From positions 1 to 64,000 of the forward strand of contig NZ_CP087106.1 of NCBI RefSeq assembly GCF_028583545.1: 64,000 nt of DNA. The letters run 5' to 3'. The position numbers were made by a program, and so were the translations under genes. The notes below the pieces were generated by a model. The model was not told the origin of the DNA. It saw only the letters and a list, made by a program, of their open reading frames with translations, and made no database searches. The DNA is from Methylobacterium sp. NMS14P. Its GTDB lineage: Bacteria > Pseudomonadota > Alphaproteobacteria > Rhizobiales > Beijerinckiaceae. This document shows, piece by piece, positions 42,791 through 51,058 of the stretch; the stretch's first letter is position 1, and every line of letters begins with the position of its first letter.

Positions 42791-43978
42791 TCAGCGTCGC
42801 GGCGCTGCCTTCCCGGCCACGCGGTCCAGCAGGGCCGGCGTCGCGTACCCGTCGGCCGGCAATCCGACGCTGATCTGGTAGCGCCGCACCGCCTCGCGCA
42901 GCTTCGGGCCGGCGCGCCCATCCGCCGGCCCGTCGTAGAAGCCGGAAGCCGCGAGGCCGGTTTGCAGGGCGCGGAGACCCGGGCCGTCGAGGCGGGCTCC
43001 GGCCGGCCACGGCGCGGCCAGCGGCGGACCGCCGGCGAGGCGGTCGGCGAGGTGCCCCACCGCCAGCGCGTAGGAGTCCGAGGTGTTGTAGCCTCGGATC
43101 ACCTCGAAATTGTCGGTGATCAGGAAGATCGGGGCGCCGAGACCTCCGGGCAGGAACAGGCTGGCGCGCCCGGCCCCCGGCAGCGGCTTCCCGTCGGCGC
43201 GGCGAACGCCGCGCTCGGCGAAGCTGCCGAGATCGCCCGCGTAGCGGTTCAGGTCGAAGTCCTTCGGCAGGAGCACCTCGTAGCCCCAGGAGAGGGCCGG
43301 ATCCCAGCCGAGATCCTTGATGTAGGCCGCGATCGAGGCCAGCGAATCCGCTTCGCTGGTCCAGATGTCGCGTCGGCCGTCGCCGTCGAAGTCGACCGCG
43401 TGGGCCAGGTAGGTGGAGGGCAGGAACTGCACCTGGCCCATCGCCCCGGCCCAGCTGCCGCTCATCCGGTCCGGCGCGATGTCGCCGCGCTGCAGGATCG
43501 TGAGGGCGGCGAGCAGCTCGTCGCGGAACAGGCTGCCGCGGTGCCGCGCCTGGGCGAGCGTCGCCAGCGCCCGTACGGTCGGGACGCTGCCCGCGCTCGC
43601 TCCGAAGTCCGATTCGACGCCCCAGAACGCCGTCACCACCGGCCCCGGAACGCCGTAGCGGCCCTCGATCGCCGTCATGGTCGACGCGAGGGCGGCGGCG
43701 CGGGCGCGTCCGCGCGCGACGCGGCCGGCCGAGACCGCGCCGACGAGGTACTCCCAGACCGGTCGGACGAACTCGCTCTGGCGGCGGGTGCGCGCCAGGA
43801 TTGCGGGATCGGGTCCCGCGATCCCGCGAAACGCCGCGTCGAAGGTCGCCGCGGAGACGCCCCGCGCCGACGCGTCCGGGCGCAGGGCCTCGACGAACGT
43901 CCGGAAGGCGTCCTCGGCACCGGCCTGCCCGGAGGCGAGGCACGCCGCGGCGGCCAGGAACCATCGGCGGGAGAGCAT
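42791..43978 (-). CDS. Lytic murein transglycosylase, MltB family with PG-binding domain
   Basis: Cleaves peptidoglycan to 1,6-anhydromuropeptides. The 395-aa product has a signal peptide (cleavage near AGA/ED), an SLT_2 catalytic domain with Glu122 in FWGVESDFG, the GAMGQVQFLPSTYL motif, and a C-terminal peptidoglycan-binding domain (about 325-390). There is no lipobox Cys, so it is a soluble periplasmic form. It is followed in the same direction by the DUF459 gene and lies 4 bases after galE. Confidence 0.93.
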   Translation of the reverse strand: MLSRRWFLAAAACLASGQAGAEDAFRTFVEALRPDASARGVSAATFDAAFRGIAGPDPAILARTRRQSEFVRPVWEYLVGAVSAGRVARGRARAAALASTMTAIEGRYGVPGPVVTAFWGVESDFGASAGSVPTVRALATLAQARHRGSLFRDELLAALTILQRGDIAPDRMSGSWAGAMGQVQFLPSTYLAHAVDFDGDGRRDIWTSEADSLASIAAYIKDLGWDPALSWGYEVLLPKDFDLNRYAGDLGSFAERGVRRADGKPLPGAGRASLFLPGGLGAPIFLITDNFEVIRGYNTSDSYALAVGHLADRLAGGPPLAAPWPAGARLDGPGLRALQTGLAASGFYDGPADGRAGPKLREAVRRYQISVGLPADGYATPALLDRVAGKAAPRR

Positions 43979-43982
43979 CCGG

Positions 43983-44975
43983 TCAGATCCGATTGCGCTT
44001 CTCCAGGCGCTCTTCCCAGGCGAGGGCCTGGCCGACGATGGCGTCGAGATCGTCGTGCCGGGGCTGCCAGCCCAGGCGCTCGCGGATGCGCGCCGCCTCG
44101 GCGACGATCTGGGCCGGATCGCCGGCCCGGCGCGGGCACAGCCGCACCTCGAAGTCGCGACCGGAGATCCGCTTCACCACCTCGACGACCTCGAGCACCG
44201 AGTAGCCGCGCCCGTAGCCGCAGTTCATCGTCAGGCTCTCGCCGCCGGAGCGCAGGTGGTCGAGGGCGAGGCGATGCGCCTCCGCGAGGTCCGAGACCTG
44301 TATGTAGTCGCGCAGGCACGACCCGTCCGGGGTCGGGTAGTCGGTCCCGAACACGTCGAGCCGTTCGCGCTGTCCGCGCGCCGCCTGCGTGGCCACCTTG
44401 ATCAGGTGCGTGGCGTTGGGCGTAGACTGGCCGGACCGCCCCCCCGGGTCCGCGCCGGCGACGTTGAAGTAGCGCAGGACGACGTAGGAGAAGCCGTGCG
44501 CCGCGGCGGCGTCGGCGATCATCCACTCGCTCATCAGCTTCGAGCGGCCGTAGGGGTTGATCGGCTTCAGCGGCAGATCCTCGGGCACCGGCGTGGTGTC
44601 GGGCTCGCCGTAGACGGCAGCGGTCGAGGAGAAGATCACGTGCTTGACCCCGGCGCGCACCGAGGCCTCGATCAGCGAGCGGGTCTTCACCGTGTTGGCC
44701 AGGTAGTAGCCGAGGGGATCGGCCACGGAATCGGGCACGACGATCTTGGCGGCGAAGTGGGCCAGGGCGTCGATGCGGTGCTGGAGGATCGTCTGCGTCA
44801 CGAGGGCCTGGTCCGCCACGTCGCCGACGACGAGCTTCACGCCCTCCGGGACCGCCCAGTCGAAGCCGGTGGAGAGATCGTCCAGGACGACGACCTCCTC
44901 ATGGCCGGCGTCGAGGAGCGCCAGCACCATGTGGCTGCCGATGTAGCCGGCACCGCCCGTCACCAGAACCGCCAT
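43983..44975 (-). CDS. galE: UDP-glucose 4-epimerase
   Basis: Interconverts UDP-glucose and UDP-galactose for polysaccharide synthesis. The 330-aa extended SDR protein has the NAD-binding VTGGAGYIGSH, the catalytic S116/S117 region (IFSSTAAVYG) and Y142-x3-K146 (NPYGRSKLM). ATG 44975 has GGGGGCGAG upstream; the longer frame adds 23 non-conserved residues. It runs divergently from galU, which makes its substrate, so the 171-base spacer probably co-regulates both. Confidence 0.95.
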   Translation of the reverse strand: MAVLVTGGAGYIGSHMVLALLDAGHEEVVVLDDLSTGFDWAVPEGVKLVVGDVADQALVTQTILQHRIDALAHFAAKIVVPDSVADPLGYYLANTVKTRSLIEASVRAGVKHVIFSSTAAVYGEPDTTPVPEDLPLKPINPYGRSKLMSEWMIADAAAAHGFSYVVLRYFNVAGADPGGRSGQSTPNATHLIKVATQAARGQRERLDVFGTDYPTPDGSCLRDYIQVSDLAEAHRLALDHLRSGGESLTMNCGYGRGYSVLEVVEVVKRISGRDFEVRLCPRRAGDPAQIVAEAARIRERLGWQPRHDDLDAIVGQALAWEERLEKRNRI

Positions 44976-45146
44976 CTCGCCCCCACTGCCGCCACCCCGG
45001 CAACTGCTTACGCTTTTGCAGACGGGAAATTTACGCCCCGCCACCTCATACTAACGACGTACATGCTTGCGACGGCTCGCGTTAAGCTATCTCACTGACC
45101 GCACAGCTGACCACGTCGTTCCATCCAGTTCCGGGGTTACCGCTCG

Positions 45147-46016
45147 ATGAAACCGATCCGCAAGGCCGTCCTCCCCGTCGCGGGCCTCGGCACGCGCTTC
45201 CTGCCCGCCACGAAGGCGGTCCCGAAGGAGATGCTCACGGTCGTCGACCGGCCGGTGGTGCAGCACGTCGTCGACGAGGCCCGCGCGGCGGGGATCGAGC
45301 ACTTCATCTTCGTCACCGGTCGCGGCAAGGCGGTGATCGAGGACCATTTCGACATCGCGTTCGAACTCGACCACACCCTCCAGGAGCGGGGAAAGACGGC
45401 CGCCTACGAGGAGTTGAAGAAGGATCTGCCGAAGGCCGGCCAGACCAGCTTCACCCGCCAGCAGGCGCCGCTCGGCCTCGGCCACGCGGTGTGGTGCGCC
45501 CGCGAGATCGTCGGCGACGAGCCGTTCGCGGTGCTGCTCCCCGACATGCTGAGCCGCGGGTGCATGCAGCAGATGCTGGCCGCCTACGATCGTCACGGCG
45601 GCAACATCATCGCCGTCGAGGAGGTGGCCCCCGAGGAGACGCACCAGTACGGCATCGTCAGCGTCGGCGAGACCTACGGCCAGTCGTTCCAGATCACCGG
45701 GATGGTCGAGAAGCCCAAGCAGGGCACGGCACCGTCCAACTTCATCATCTCGGGGCGCTACATTCTCCAGCCGGAGATCTTCGGGATCCTGGAGCACGGC
45801 AAGAAGGGCGCGGGCGGCGAGATCCAGCTCACCGACGCCATGATCGACCTGATGGAGAAGCAGGCATTCTACGGCATGCGCTACGAGGGCCGGACCTACG
45901 ACACCGGCTCGAAGCTCGGTTTCCTGACCGCGAACCTCGCGTATGCCCTGGAGCGGAACGATCTCGCGGGCCCCTTGCGGGCCGAGATCGAGAAGCTGCT
46001 CAAGAGTCAGGGCTGA
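45147..46016 (+). CDS. galU: UTP-glucose-1-phosphate uridylyltransferase
   Basis: Makes UDP-glucose from UTP and glucose-1-phosphate. The 289-aa product starts [20 protein letters not shown], the nucleotidyltransferase signature, and includes the conserved FAVLLPDM and EKP motifs. It is divergent from galE and close to the DUF459/MltB envelope genes. Downstream lies an RNA gene rather than a protein gene. No terminator is evident directly after the stop. Confidence 0.96.
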   Translation: MKPIRKAVLPVAGLGTRFLPATKAVPKEMLTVVDRPVVQHVVDEARAAGIEHFIFVTGRGKAVIEDHFDIAFELDHTLQERGKTAAYEELKKDLPKAGQTSFTRQQAPLGLGHAVWCAREIVGDEPFAVLLPDMLSRGCMQQMLAAYDRHGGNIIAVEEVAPEETHQYGIVSVGETYGQSFQITGMVEKPKQGTAPSNFIISGRYILQPEIFGILEHGKKGAGGEIQLTDAMIDLMEKQAFYGMRYEGRTYDTGSKLGFLTANLAYALERNDLAGPLRAEIEKLLKSQG

Positions 46017-46234
46017 GCGGCGCTTCCGTCGCGGGTCACATGACCGCGGTCCGGTAGCCGGCACGTCCGAGCGACATCGGTCCGAAGTTCAGAACCTCGA
46101 TCGCCGGCCAGGGCGGTCGGGGTTTCTCGTTGTCGAAAGGGCGGTGGAGCCGTCGGCCCGCGATGCCGAGCGCGTCGCGGACGGCGAACGCGGTTCAGGT
46201 ATGCGCGCAGAGCGGCCGCGCCGAACGTTTTGCG

Positions 46235-46263
46235 CTTGCTTCTTGTGCGGCGCACTTTAATTT
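46235..46263 (+). promoter_or_regulatory. Candidate promoter of the sRNA gene
   Basis: CTTGCT (46235-46240), 17 bases, then TAATTT (46258-46263), close to the alphaproteobacterial housekeeping consensus. It places the transcription start near 46270, exactly at the first hairpin of the RNA. Confidence 0.55.
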
Positions 46264-46269
46264 GTGCGT

Positions 46270-46360
46270 TGCGAGATCGCGATGGCGTCGCGGTCTCGCT
46301 GCCCTTCTTGGGCGTTTCCTCCCTAGACTTCGGGCCGCTCCTTCGGGAGTGGCCTTTTTT
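46270..46360 (+). ncRNA. Small RNA, possibly of the alpha-r8/suhB (MmgR) family
   Basis: A roughly 90-nt RNA gene with promoter, three hairpins and a terminator. Hairpin 1 is a 12-bp stem (46271-46282 with 46288-46299, one G-U pair). Hairpin 2 is GCCC-TTCTT-GGGC (46301-46313). A single-stranded pyrimidine linker with TTTCCTCCC (46315-46323) follows, then the terminator stem. The CCTCCC element can pair with Shine-Dalgarno sequences. The hairpin 2, linker and terminator arrangement resembles the alphaproteobacterial suhB/alpha-r8 sRNA as I remember it; the family assignment needs a covariance search. The 5' hairpin is not one I can attribute to that family. Confidence 0.65.
46333..46360 (+). 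terminator. Rho-independent terminator of the sRNA
   Basis: 9-bp stem GGCCGCTCC / GGAGTGGCC (one G-U), TTCG tetraloop, then six T residues. It is the clearest intrinsic terminator in the window. Confidence 0.9.
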
Positions 46361-46409
46361 CTGTCCGGTACACCGGTGCTCTTCTTCGTGAACGAGCGGG
46401 GTAGGGCCG

Positions 46410-47312
46410 CTATTCCGCGGCCATCCGGCGGGGGACGAGATCGTCGAGGTCCTTGGCGACGTCGAGGATGACGGCGCGCAGGGCCTCGACCAGTGCCGGG
46501 AAGCCGGCCGTCATCGCGAGGCTGGCCTCGTTCATGTAGAGGCCCCGGTTCACCTCGATCTGGAGCGCGTGGCGGTCGAGGTTCGGCTCGCCGTAATGCT
46601 CCGTGATGAAGCCGCCCGCGTAGGGCTTGTTGCGCACCACGCGGAAACCCCTTGCCCGGAACGCCGCCTCGAACCCGTCGATCAGGACGGGCGCGCACGC
46701 CGTTCCGTACCGGTCGCCCAGCACCACGTCCGCTTTCATGTCCGGATCGCGACCGAGGCTCGAGGACGGCATCGAGTGGCAGTCGACGAGCATGCAGTGG
46801 CCGTGGGTCCGCGCCGTGCGCTGGACCAGCCCGCGCAGCGCGCGGTGATAGGGCTTGTATAGGCTCTCGATCCGGGCGGTCGCCTCGGCGACCGGGAGGC
46901 GCCGGGCGTAGATCTCCTGGCCGTCGGCGACGACGCGCGGCACCGTCCCGAGCCCGCCGGCGACCCGCATCGACCGGGTGTTGGCGAAGGGCGGCAGGCG
47001 CCCCTCGAACATGCGTGGGTCGAGCTCGTAGGGCTCGCGGTTCACGTCGAGGAAGGCGCGGGGGAAGTTGGCGCGCAGGAGCGGCGCGCCCAGTTCGACG
47101 ACTGACGCGAACAGGCGCTCGACGTGGGCGTCCTCGGAGCGGCGCAGGGTGAGAGCGTCGAGCCGCGAGGCCGCGATGAAGTCGGGGGGGTAGACGGCCC
47201 CGGAATGACCGGTATTGAAGACGAAAGGCAGGGTGTGCGCCGCGGGCTCGTCGACCGCGAAGGCCGGGGCAAATCCGAAGGCGTCTGGCTGTACCGGTTC
47301 GGTTGCAGTCAT
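46410..47312 (-). CDS. N-formylglutamate amidohydrolase family protein
   Basis: A 300-aa enzyme of the HutG-type amidohydrolase family that would release formate and glutamate from N-formylglutamate. Family marks are VFNTGHSGAVYP, RRSEDAHVERLF, RAFLDVNREPYELDP, LVDCHSMPS and LQIEVNRGLYM, including the His/Asp/Glu metal-ligand candidates. No other histidine-degradation gene is nearby, so the physiological substrate is uncertain. It is divergent from cpdR, a pairing I recall from other Rhizobiales. ATG 47312 was chosen; the longer frame adds 45 non-conserved residues. Confidence 0.87.
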   Translation of the reverse strand: MTATEPVQPDAFGFAPAFAVDEPAAHTLPFVFNTGHSGAVYPPDFIAASRLDALTLRRSEDAHVERLFASVVELGAPLLRANFPRAFLDVNREPYELDPRMFEGRLPPFANTRSMRVAGGLGTVPRVVADGQEIYARRLPVAEATARIESLYKPYHRALRGLVQRTARTHGHCMLVDCHSMPSSSLGRDPDMKADVVLGDRYGTACAPVLIDGFEAAFRARGFRVVRNKPYAGGFITEHYGEPNLDRHALQIEVNRGLYMNEASLAMTAGFPALVEALRAVILDVAKDLDDLVPRRMAAE

Positions 47313-47518
47313 CGGCTGGTGGACACCCCGGCGGTTGAACGAGGACGGCAGGCGCTCACTGTGCTGCGCGATCGGTCGCCTGTCCACTCCGCACCGGCAG
47401 CCGACGCATTCGCCCGGGAGACACGCGGCGCCCGCTGCGCGCTCCATGATAACACCTTGTTTACCATCGCCTCCCTTTATGGGATCAACTTCTCGACTCG
47501 AAGGCTCGGATCCGGCCG

Positions 47519-47875
47519 ATGAAAATCCTGCTGGCGGAAGACGACAACGACATGCGCCGGTTTCTGGCCAAGGCGCTGCAGAACGCGGGCTACGATGTCT
47601 TGTCCTTCGACAACGGCCTCTCCGCCTACAACCGGCTGCGCGAGGAACCGTTCGAGCTGCTGCTGACCGATATCGTGATGCCCGAGATGGACGGCATCGA
47701 GCTGGCCCGCCGCGCCACCGAGCTCGATCCCGACATCAAGGTGATGTTCATCACCGGCTTCGCGGCGGTCGCCCTCAACCCGGATTCGAAGGCCCCGAAG
47801 GACGCCAAGGTCCTGTCGAAGCCCTTCCATCTCCGCGATCTCGTGAACGAGGTCGAGAAGCTCCTGGCCGCCTGA
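47519..47875 (+). CDS. cpdR: Single-domain response regulator CpdR
   Basis: Receiver-only protein of 118 aa. In Caulobacter and Sinorhizobium, unphosphorylated CpdR directs ClpXP to degrade cell-cycle proteins. The phosphoacceptor is D51 (LLTDIVMPEMDG), with the acidic pair in LAEDDND, T79 in FITGF and K101 in VLSKPF. The length and the near-invariant ALNPDSKAPKDAKVLSKPF stretch match CpdR rather than CheY. There is no output domain. Control by the CckA-ChpT phosphorelay is known for the family. Confidence 0.92.
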   Translation: MKILLAEDDNDMRRFLAKALQNAGYDVLSFDNGLSAYNRLREEPFELLLTDIVMPEMDGIELARRATELDPDIKVMFITGFAAVALNPDSKAPKDAKVLSKPFHLRDLVNEVEKLLAA

Positions 47876-47907
47876 TCCTGCCGGCGCGTCGCCGACGGCG
47901 CGCGTTG

Positions 47908-47923
47908 CCCTGTGGCCACAGGG
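47908..47923. promoter_or_regulatory. Perfect 16-bp palindrome before grxC
   Basis: CCCTGTGGCCACAGGG, fully self-complementary with no spacer, 64 bases before the grxC start. It could be an operator or a cpdR-end hairpin; with no loop it favours a protein site. Confidence 0.4.
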
Positions 47924-47987
47924 GCATAGGCAAGTCGCGCCCCGCGCTCCTATATGTCCGGAGTTCACGGGCGGGACGACGATCGCG

Positions 47988-48257
47988 ATGCAGCCGGTCA
48001 CAATCTACACCACGGCTTGGTGTCCCTACTGCTCGGCGGCCAAGAGCCTGCTGAAGGAGAAGGGCGCCGCCTTCCAGGAGATCGACGTCGAGCGCGTCCA
48101 GGGTGCCCGGACCGCGATGGTCGAGCGCGCCCGCGGCCGCACCAGCGTGCCGCAGATCTTCGTCGGCGCCACGCATGTCGGCGGCTGCGACGACCTCTAC
48201 GCCCTCGACCGGGCCGGCAAGCTCGACCCGCTGCTCAAGGACACGGCCGATGCCTGA
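47988..48257 (+). CDS. grxC: Glutaredoxin 3
   Basis: Glutathione-dependent disulfide reductase (89 aa) with the dithiol active site C12-P-Y-C15 and the TSVPQIFVGATHVGGCDDL glutathione-binding region, including the cis-Pro loop. Its end overlaps the next gene by 8 bases, so translation of the two is probably linked. Confidence 0.95.
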   Translation: MQPVTIYTTAWCPYCSAAKSLLKEKGAAFQEIDVERVQGARTAMVERARGRTSVPQIFVGATHVGGCDDLYALDRAGKLDPLLKDTADA

Positions 48258-49107
48258 GTCCCGCTTCACGGCCGCCTGCGTGCAGATGCGTTCGGGGCGC
48301 GACCCGGCCGCCAACCGCGACGCGGCCGTGGCGGGCGTGCGCGAGGCGGCGGCGCGGGGCGCGGCCTACGTGCAGACTCCCGAGATGACCTCCCTGGTGG
48401 AGCGGAGCCGCGAGCGCCTGTTCGCGCACGTCACCACCGAGGAGCAGGACCTGACCCTGGCGGCGCTCCGCGAGGCGGCGCGCCAGACCGGAGCGGTCGT
48501 CCAGATCGGCTCGATCGCGGTCAAGTCCGGCGACAAGATCGCCAACCGCGCCTACCTGATCGGCGCCGACGGTGAGATCCTGGCCTCCTACGACAAGCTG
48601 CATCTCTTCGACGTCGACCTGCCGAGCGGCGAGCGCTGGCGGGAATCCGCGACCTATTCCGGGGGCGCCTGCGCGGTGCTCGCCGAGACGCCGTGGGCCA
48701 AGCTCGGCCTGACGATCTGCTACGACATCCGCTTCCCCGCCCTGTACCGCGCCCTCGCCGAGGCGGGCGCCGACGTCCTGACGGCCCCCGCCTGCTTCAC
48801 CCGGCAGACCGGTGAGGCCCACTGGCACGTCCTGCAGCGGGCTCGGGCCATCGAGACCGGCGCCTTCGTGATCTCGGCGGCGCAGGGCGGTCGGCACGAG
48901 GACGGGCGCGAGACCTACGGGCACTCGCTGATCGTCGATCCCTGGGGCCGCGTTCTCGCCGATGCCGGCGGGGCCGAGCCCGGGATCATCCTGGCGGAGA
49001 TCGACCTCGCGCAGGTCGCCGAGGCCCGGGCCCGCATCCCAGCGCTGCAGCACGGCCGGCCCTTCACCGTCGAGCGCGTCGGCTCGCGGGTCCAGGCCGC
49101 GCAGTAG
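48250..49107 (+). CDS. Nit-type carbon-nitrogen hydrolase (probable deaminated glutathione amidase)
   Basis: Nitrilase-superfamily amidase (285 aa) with the catalytic triad E45 (VQTPEMT), K116 (YDKLHLFDVD) and C157 (TICYDIRFP). The HLFDVD motif and the size are characteristic of the Nit1/NitA branch, which repairs deaminated glutathione. Placement directly after glutaredoxin fits this, but substrate is inferred. ATG 48250 overlaps grxC by 8 bases. Confidence 0.88.
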   Translation: MPESRFTAACVQMRSGRDPAANRDAAVAGVREAAARGAAYVQTPEMTSLVERSRERLFAHVTTEEQDLTLAALREAARQTGAVVQIGSIAVKSGDKIANRAYLIGADGEILASYDKLHLFDVDLPSGERWRESATYSGGACAVLAETPWAKLGLTICYDIRFPALYRALAEAGADVLTAPACFTRQTGEAHWHVLQRARAIETGAFVISAAQGGRHEDGRETYGHSLIVDPWGRVLADAGGAEPGIILAEIDLAQVAEARARIPALQHGRPFTVERVGSRVQAAQ

Positions 49108-49127
49108 GCACCACAGCAAGCAACAGA

Positions 49128-49580
49128 ATGATCCGGTACAGTCTCGTCTGCGACGCCGGGCACGGCTTCGAGAGCTGGTTCCCGTCCTCCGACTCCTACG
49201 ACACGCAGGTCGCGCGCGGCCTCGTGACGTGCCCGGTCTGCGACAGCGCCAAGGTCAGCAAGGCCCTGATGGTGCCGAGCGTCGCCCGCACGGACCGGGA
49301 GCGCGCGCCCGCGCCGGCTCCCAAGGCAGAGGCGCCGGTGACCATGGTCGCCGAGCCGGAGCGTCAGATGCGGGCGATGCTGCGCGCACTCCGGGAGCAC
49401 GTCGTGGCGAATGCCGAGCACGTCGGGGCCCGCTTCCCCGAGGAGGCGCGCAAGATCCACTACGGCGAGGCGGAGGGGCGTTCGATCTACGGCGAGGCGA
49501 GCCCCGCGGAGGCGCGCGCCCTGATCGACGAGGGCATCGAGGTGGCGGCGATCCCGGTCCTGCCCGACGACCGGAACTGA
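49128..49580 (+). CDS. DUF1178 family protein
   Basis: A 150-aa protein with a zinc-ribbon-like N-terminal module (MIRYSLVCDAGHGFESWF ... TCPVCDSAKV, three Cys and one His), a Pro/Ala linker and a helical C-terminal part (EHVGARFPEEARKIHYGEAE). The function is unknown. It follows the Nit amidase by 20 bases in a grxC-nit-DUF1178 operon often seen in alphaproteobacteria. It is soluble. Confidence 0.87.
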   Translation: MIRYSLVCDAGHGFESWFPSSDSYDTQVARGLVTCPVCDSAKVSKALMVPSVARTDRERAPAPAPKAEAPVTMVAEPERQMRAMLRALREHVVANAEHVGARFPEEARKIHYGEAEGRSIYGEASPAEARALIDEGIEVAAIPVLPDDRN

Positions 49581-49604
49581 GCGGCTCTGGCCGGTCCGGG
49601 CGCG

Positions 49605-50093
49605 TCAGGGGCGCAGCGCGGCGGTCCCCGCGAACGAGGCCAGCACGGCCGAGATCGCGGCGCTCCAGCCGGCGAGCGACACGCCCAGCACCCGGAGCGC
49701 GGCCACCGAGCAGTCGACGACCTTCGTGGTCTGCAGGCTGTTGAGGAAGTCGCCGACCTGACCCGGATTGGCGCCGGTGCCGCCGCCGCAATCGGCGGGT
49801 CCCGGCCAGAACCCCCATTCCGCGCCGGCGTGGTAGATCCCGATGCCGGCCCCGTAGAGCAGGCCGAGGGCGGCGAGGCCGAGGGCGATCCGCGCCAGGC
49901 GCTCCGGCAGGAACAGGGCCAGCAGGCCCAGCGGAACGGCGGCGTAGTAGGGCAGCCGCTCGGTCAGGCAGAGCTTGCACGGCGCGTAGCCGTATCCGTA
50001 CTGGAGGACGAGCGCGGCCCCGACGGTGAGGGCGGAGGCGATCGCCAGCCAGAGGCCGGCGGTCTTGAGGCGCAGGGCAGCCGCCGTGTTCAT
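49605..50093 (-). CDS. dsbB: Disulfide bond formation protein B
   Basis: Inner-membrane quinone-linked oxidase (162 aa, four helices) that reoxidises periplasmic DsbA. The first Cys pair is C39-K-L-C42 and the second periplasmic pair is C102 and C128. ATG 50093 lies 2 bases after the stop of the yqaA-type gene, suggesting one transcript. Confidence 0.9.
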   Translation of the reverse strand: MNTAAALRLKTAGLWLAIASALTVGAALVLQYGYGYAPCKLCLTERLPYYAAVPLGLLALFLPERLARIALGLAALGLLYGAGIGIYHAGAEWGFWPGPADCGGGTGANPGQVGDFLNSLQTTKVVDCSVAALRVLGVSLAGWSAAISAVLASFAGTAALRP

Positions 50094-50095
50094 CG

Positions 50096-50677
50096 CTACA
50101 GGATCACCTTGAAGAGCAGGAAGCCGAGGACGATGACGGCGACGGAGATCGCCGCGACCGCGTTCAGATGTCGGTCGAGCACGCCGCGGATCTGGACACC
50201 GTAGCGGCCGAGCAATCCGGCGAGAATGAAGAAGCGCGCGCCGCGGGTCACGATCGACAGGATCGTGAACCAGAACAGGCTGTAATGCGCGAAGCCCGAC
50301 GTGATCGTGACGAGCTTGTAGGGAATCGGCGTGAGTCCCTTCAGCAGGATCACCCAGTGGCCGTAGCGCGCGTAGGAGTCCTGGAACGTCGCGGCCGAGT
50401 TCTGCAGGCCGTAGAGGCGGATGAGCCACTCGCCGACGGAGTCGAACAGAAGGGCTCCGATGGCGTAGCCGACGAGGCCGCCGAGAACCGAGGCGACCGT
50501 CGTGATCGTGGCGTAGAACCAGACCCGGTCTGGCCGGGCGACTGCCATCGGGACCAGCATCACGTCCGGCGGTACCGGGAAGAACGAGCTTTCGGCGAAG
50601 GCAACGGCGCCGAGCGCGTAGGGCGCGGACCGCCTGTCACTGAGGGCCAGGATCCACGCGTAGAGCCGGCGGAGCAT
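50096..50677 (-). CDS. YqaA/DedA-type (VTT domain) membrane protein
   Basis: A 193-aa membrane protein with about five helices. It has the VTT-domain features: FAESSFFPVPPDV near the start, GGLVGYAIGALLFD, and the LKGLTPIPYKLVTITSGFAHY re-entrant region. DedA-like proteins are linked to lipid scrambling, membrane homeostasis and undecaprenyl-phosphate recycling in other groups; YqaA-type members are less studied. It is followed directly by dsbB, a common pair in Rhizobiales. Confidence 0.88.
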   Translation of the reverse strand: MLRRLYAWILALSDRRSAPYALGAVAFAESSFFPVPPDVMLVPMAVARPDRVWFYATITTVASVLGGLVGYAIGALLFDSVGEWLIRLYGLQNSAATFQDSYARYGHWVILLKGLTPIPYKLVTITSGFAHYSLFWFTILSIVTRGARFFILAGLLGRYGVQIRGVLDRHLNAVAAISVAVIVLGFLLFKVIL

Positions 50678-50803
50678 TCAAGGTCCCGGTTTGAGCGATC
50701 GGCGGCCCTTTGAGCATAGGCGTTCCGCCTTGGCCAGATCGACGACCCGCGCAAAAACAACACTTGGCCGCGGCCGCCGACCTATGCGAAGAGCCCCTGG
50801 CAC

Positions 50804-50888
50804 GCGGGTATGGCGGAATTGGTAGACGCGGGCGACTCAAAATCGCCAGCCGCAAGGCGTGGGGGTTCGATTCCCTCTACCCGCACCA
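50804..50888 (+). tRNA. tRNA-Leu(CAA)
   Basis: An 85-nt type II tRNA: acceptor GCGGGTA pairs with TACCCGC. The anticodon stem is GGCGA/TCGCC with loop CTCAAAA, giving anticodon CAA (codon UUG). The variable arm is long, and the T arm has GGTTCGATTCC. CCA is encoded at 50886-50888. Confidence 0.95.
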
Positions 50889-51058
50889 CGGCGCCACCGG
50901 CGGGCGCGGGACGCCGTCGAACCGCTCGCCGGATCCGCGCGGAGAGCCCCTTTCGATCCCGGATGAGCGCGATTCCGTCGCTCTGACGGCGCGCGTCGCG
51001 TCCCCTATCTTCGCCGTCGCGCGGTCGGCAGGGCCGTTCGTCGAGGTGGGGCAGGGGC

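Larger units (their letters stand above)
46017..46409. other. Intergenic region galU to N-formylglutamate amidohydrolase
   Basis: 393 bases with no protein gene. The first 215 bases show nothing clear. The rest holds an sRNA promoter, an RNA gene with three hairpins, and its terminator. Confidence 0.6.

Noticed and set aside
50804..51058. Genomic island at tRNA-Leu(CAA)
   Set aside because: The following genes look like ordinary chromosomal genes, with no integrase, repeat of the tRNA end or change in composition.
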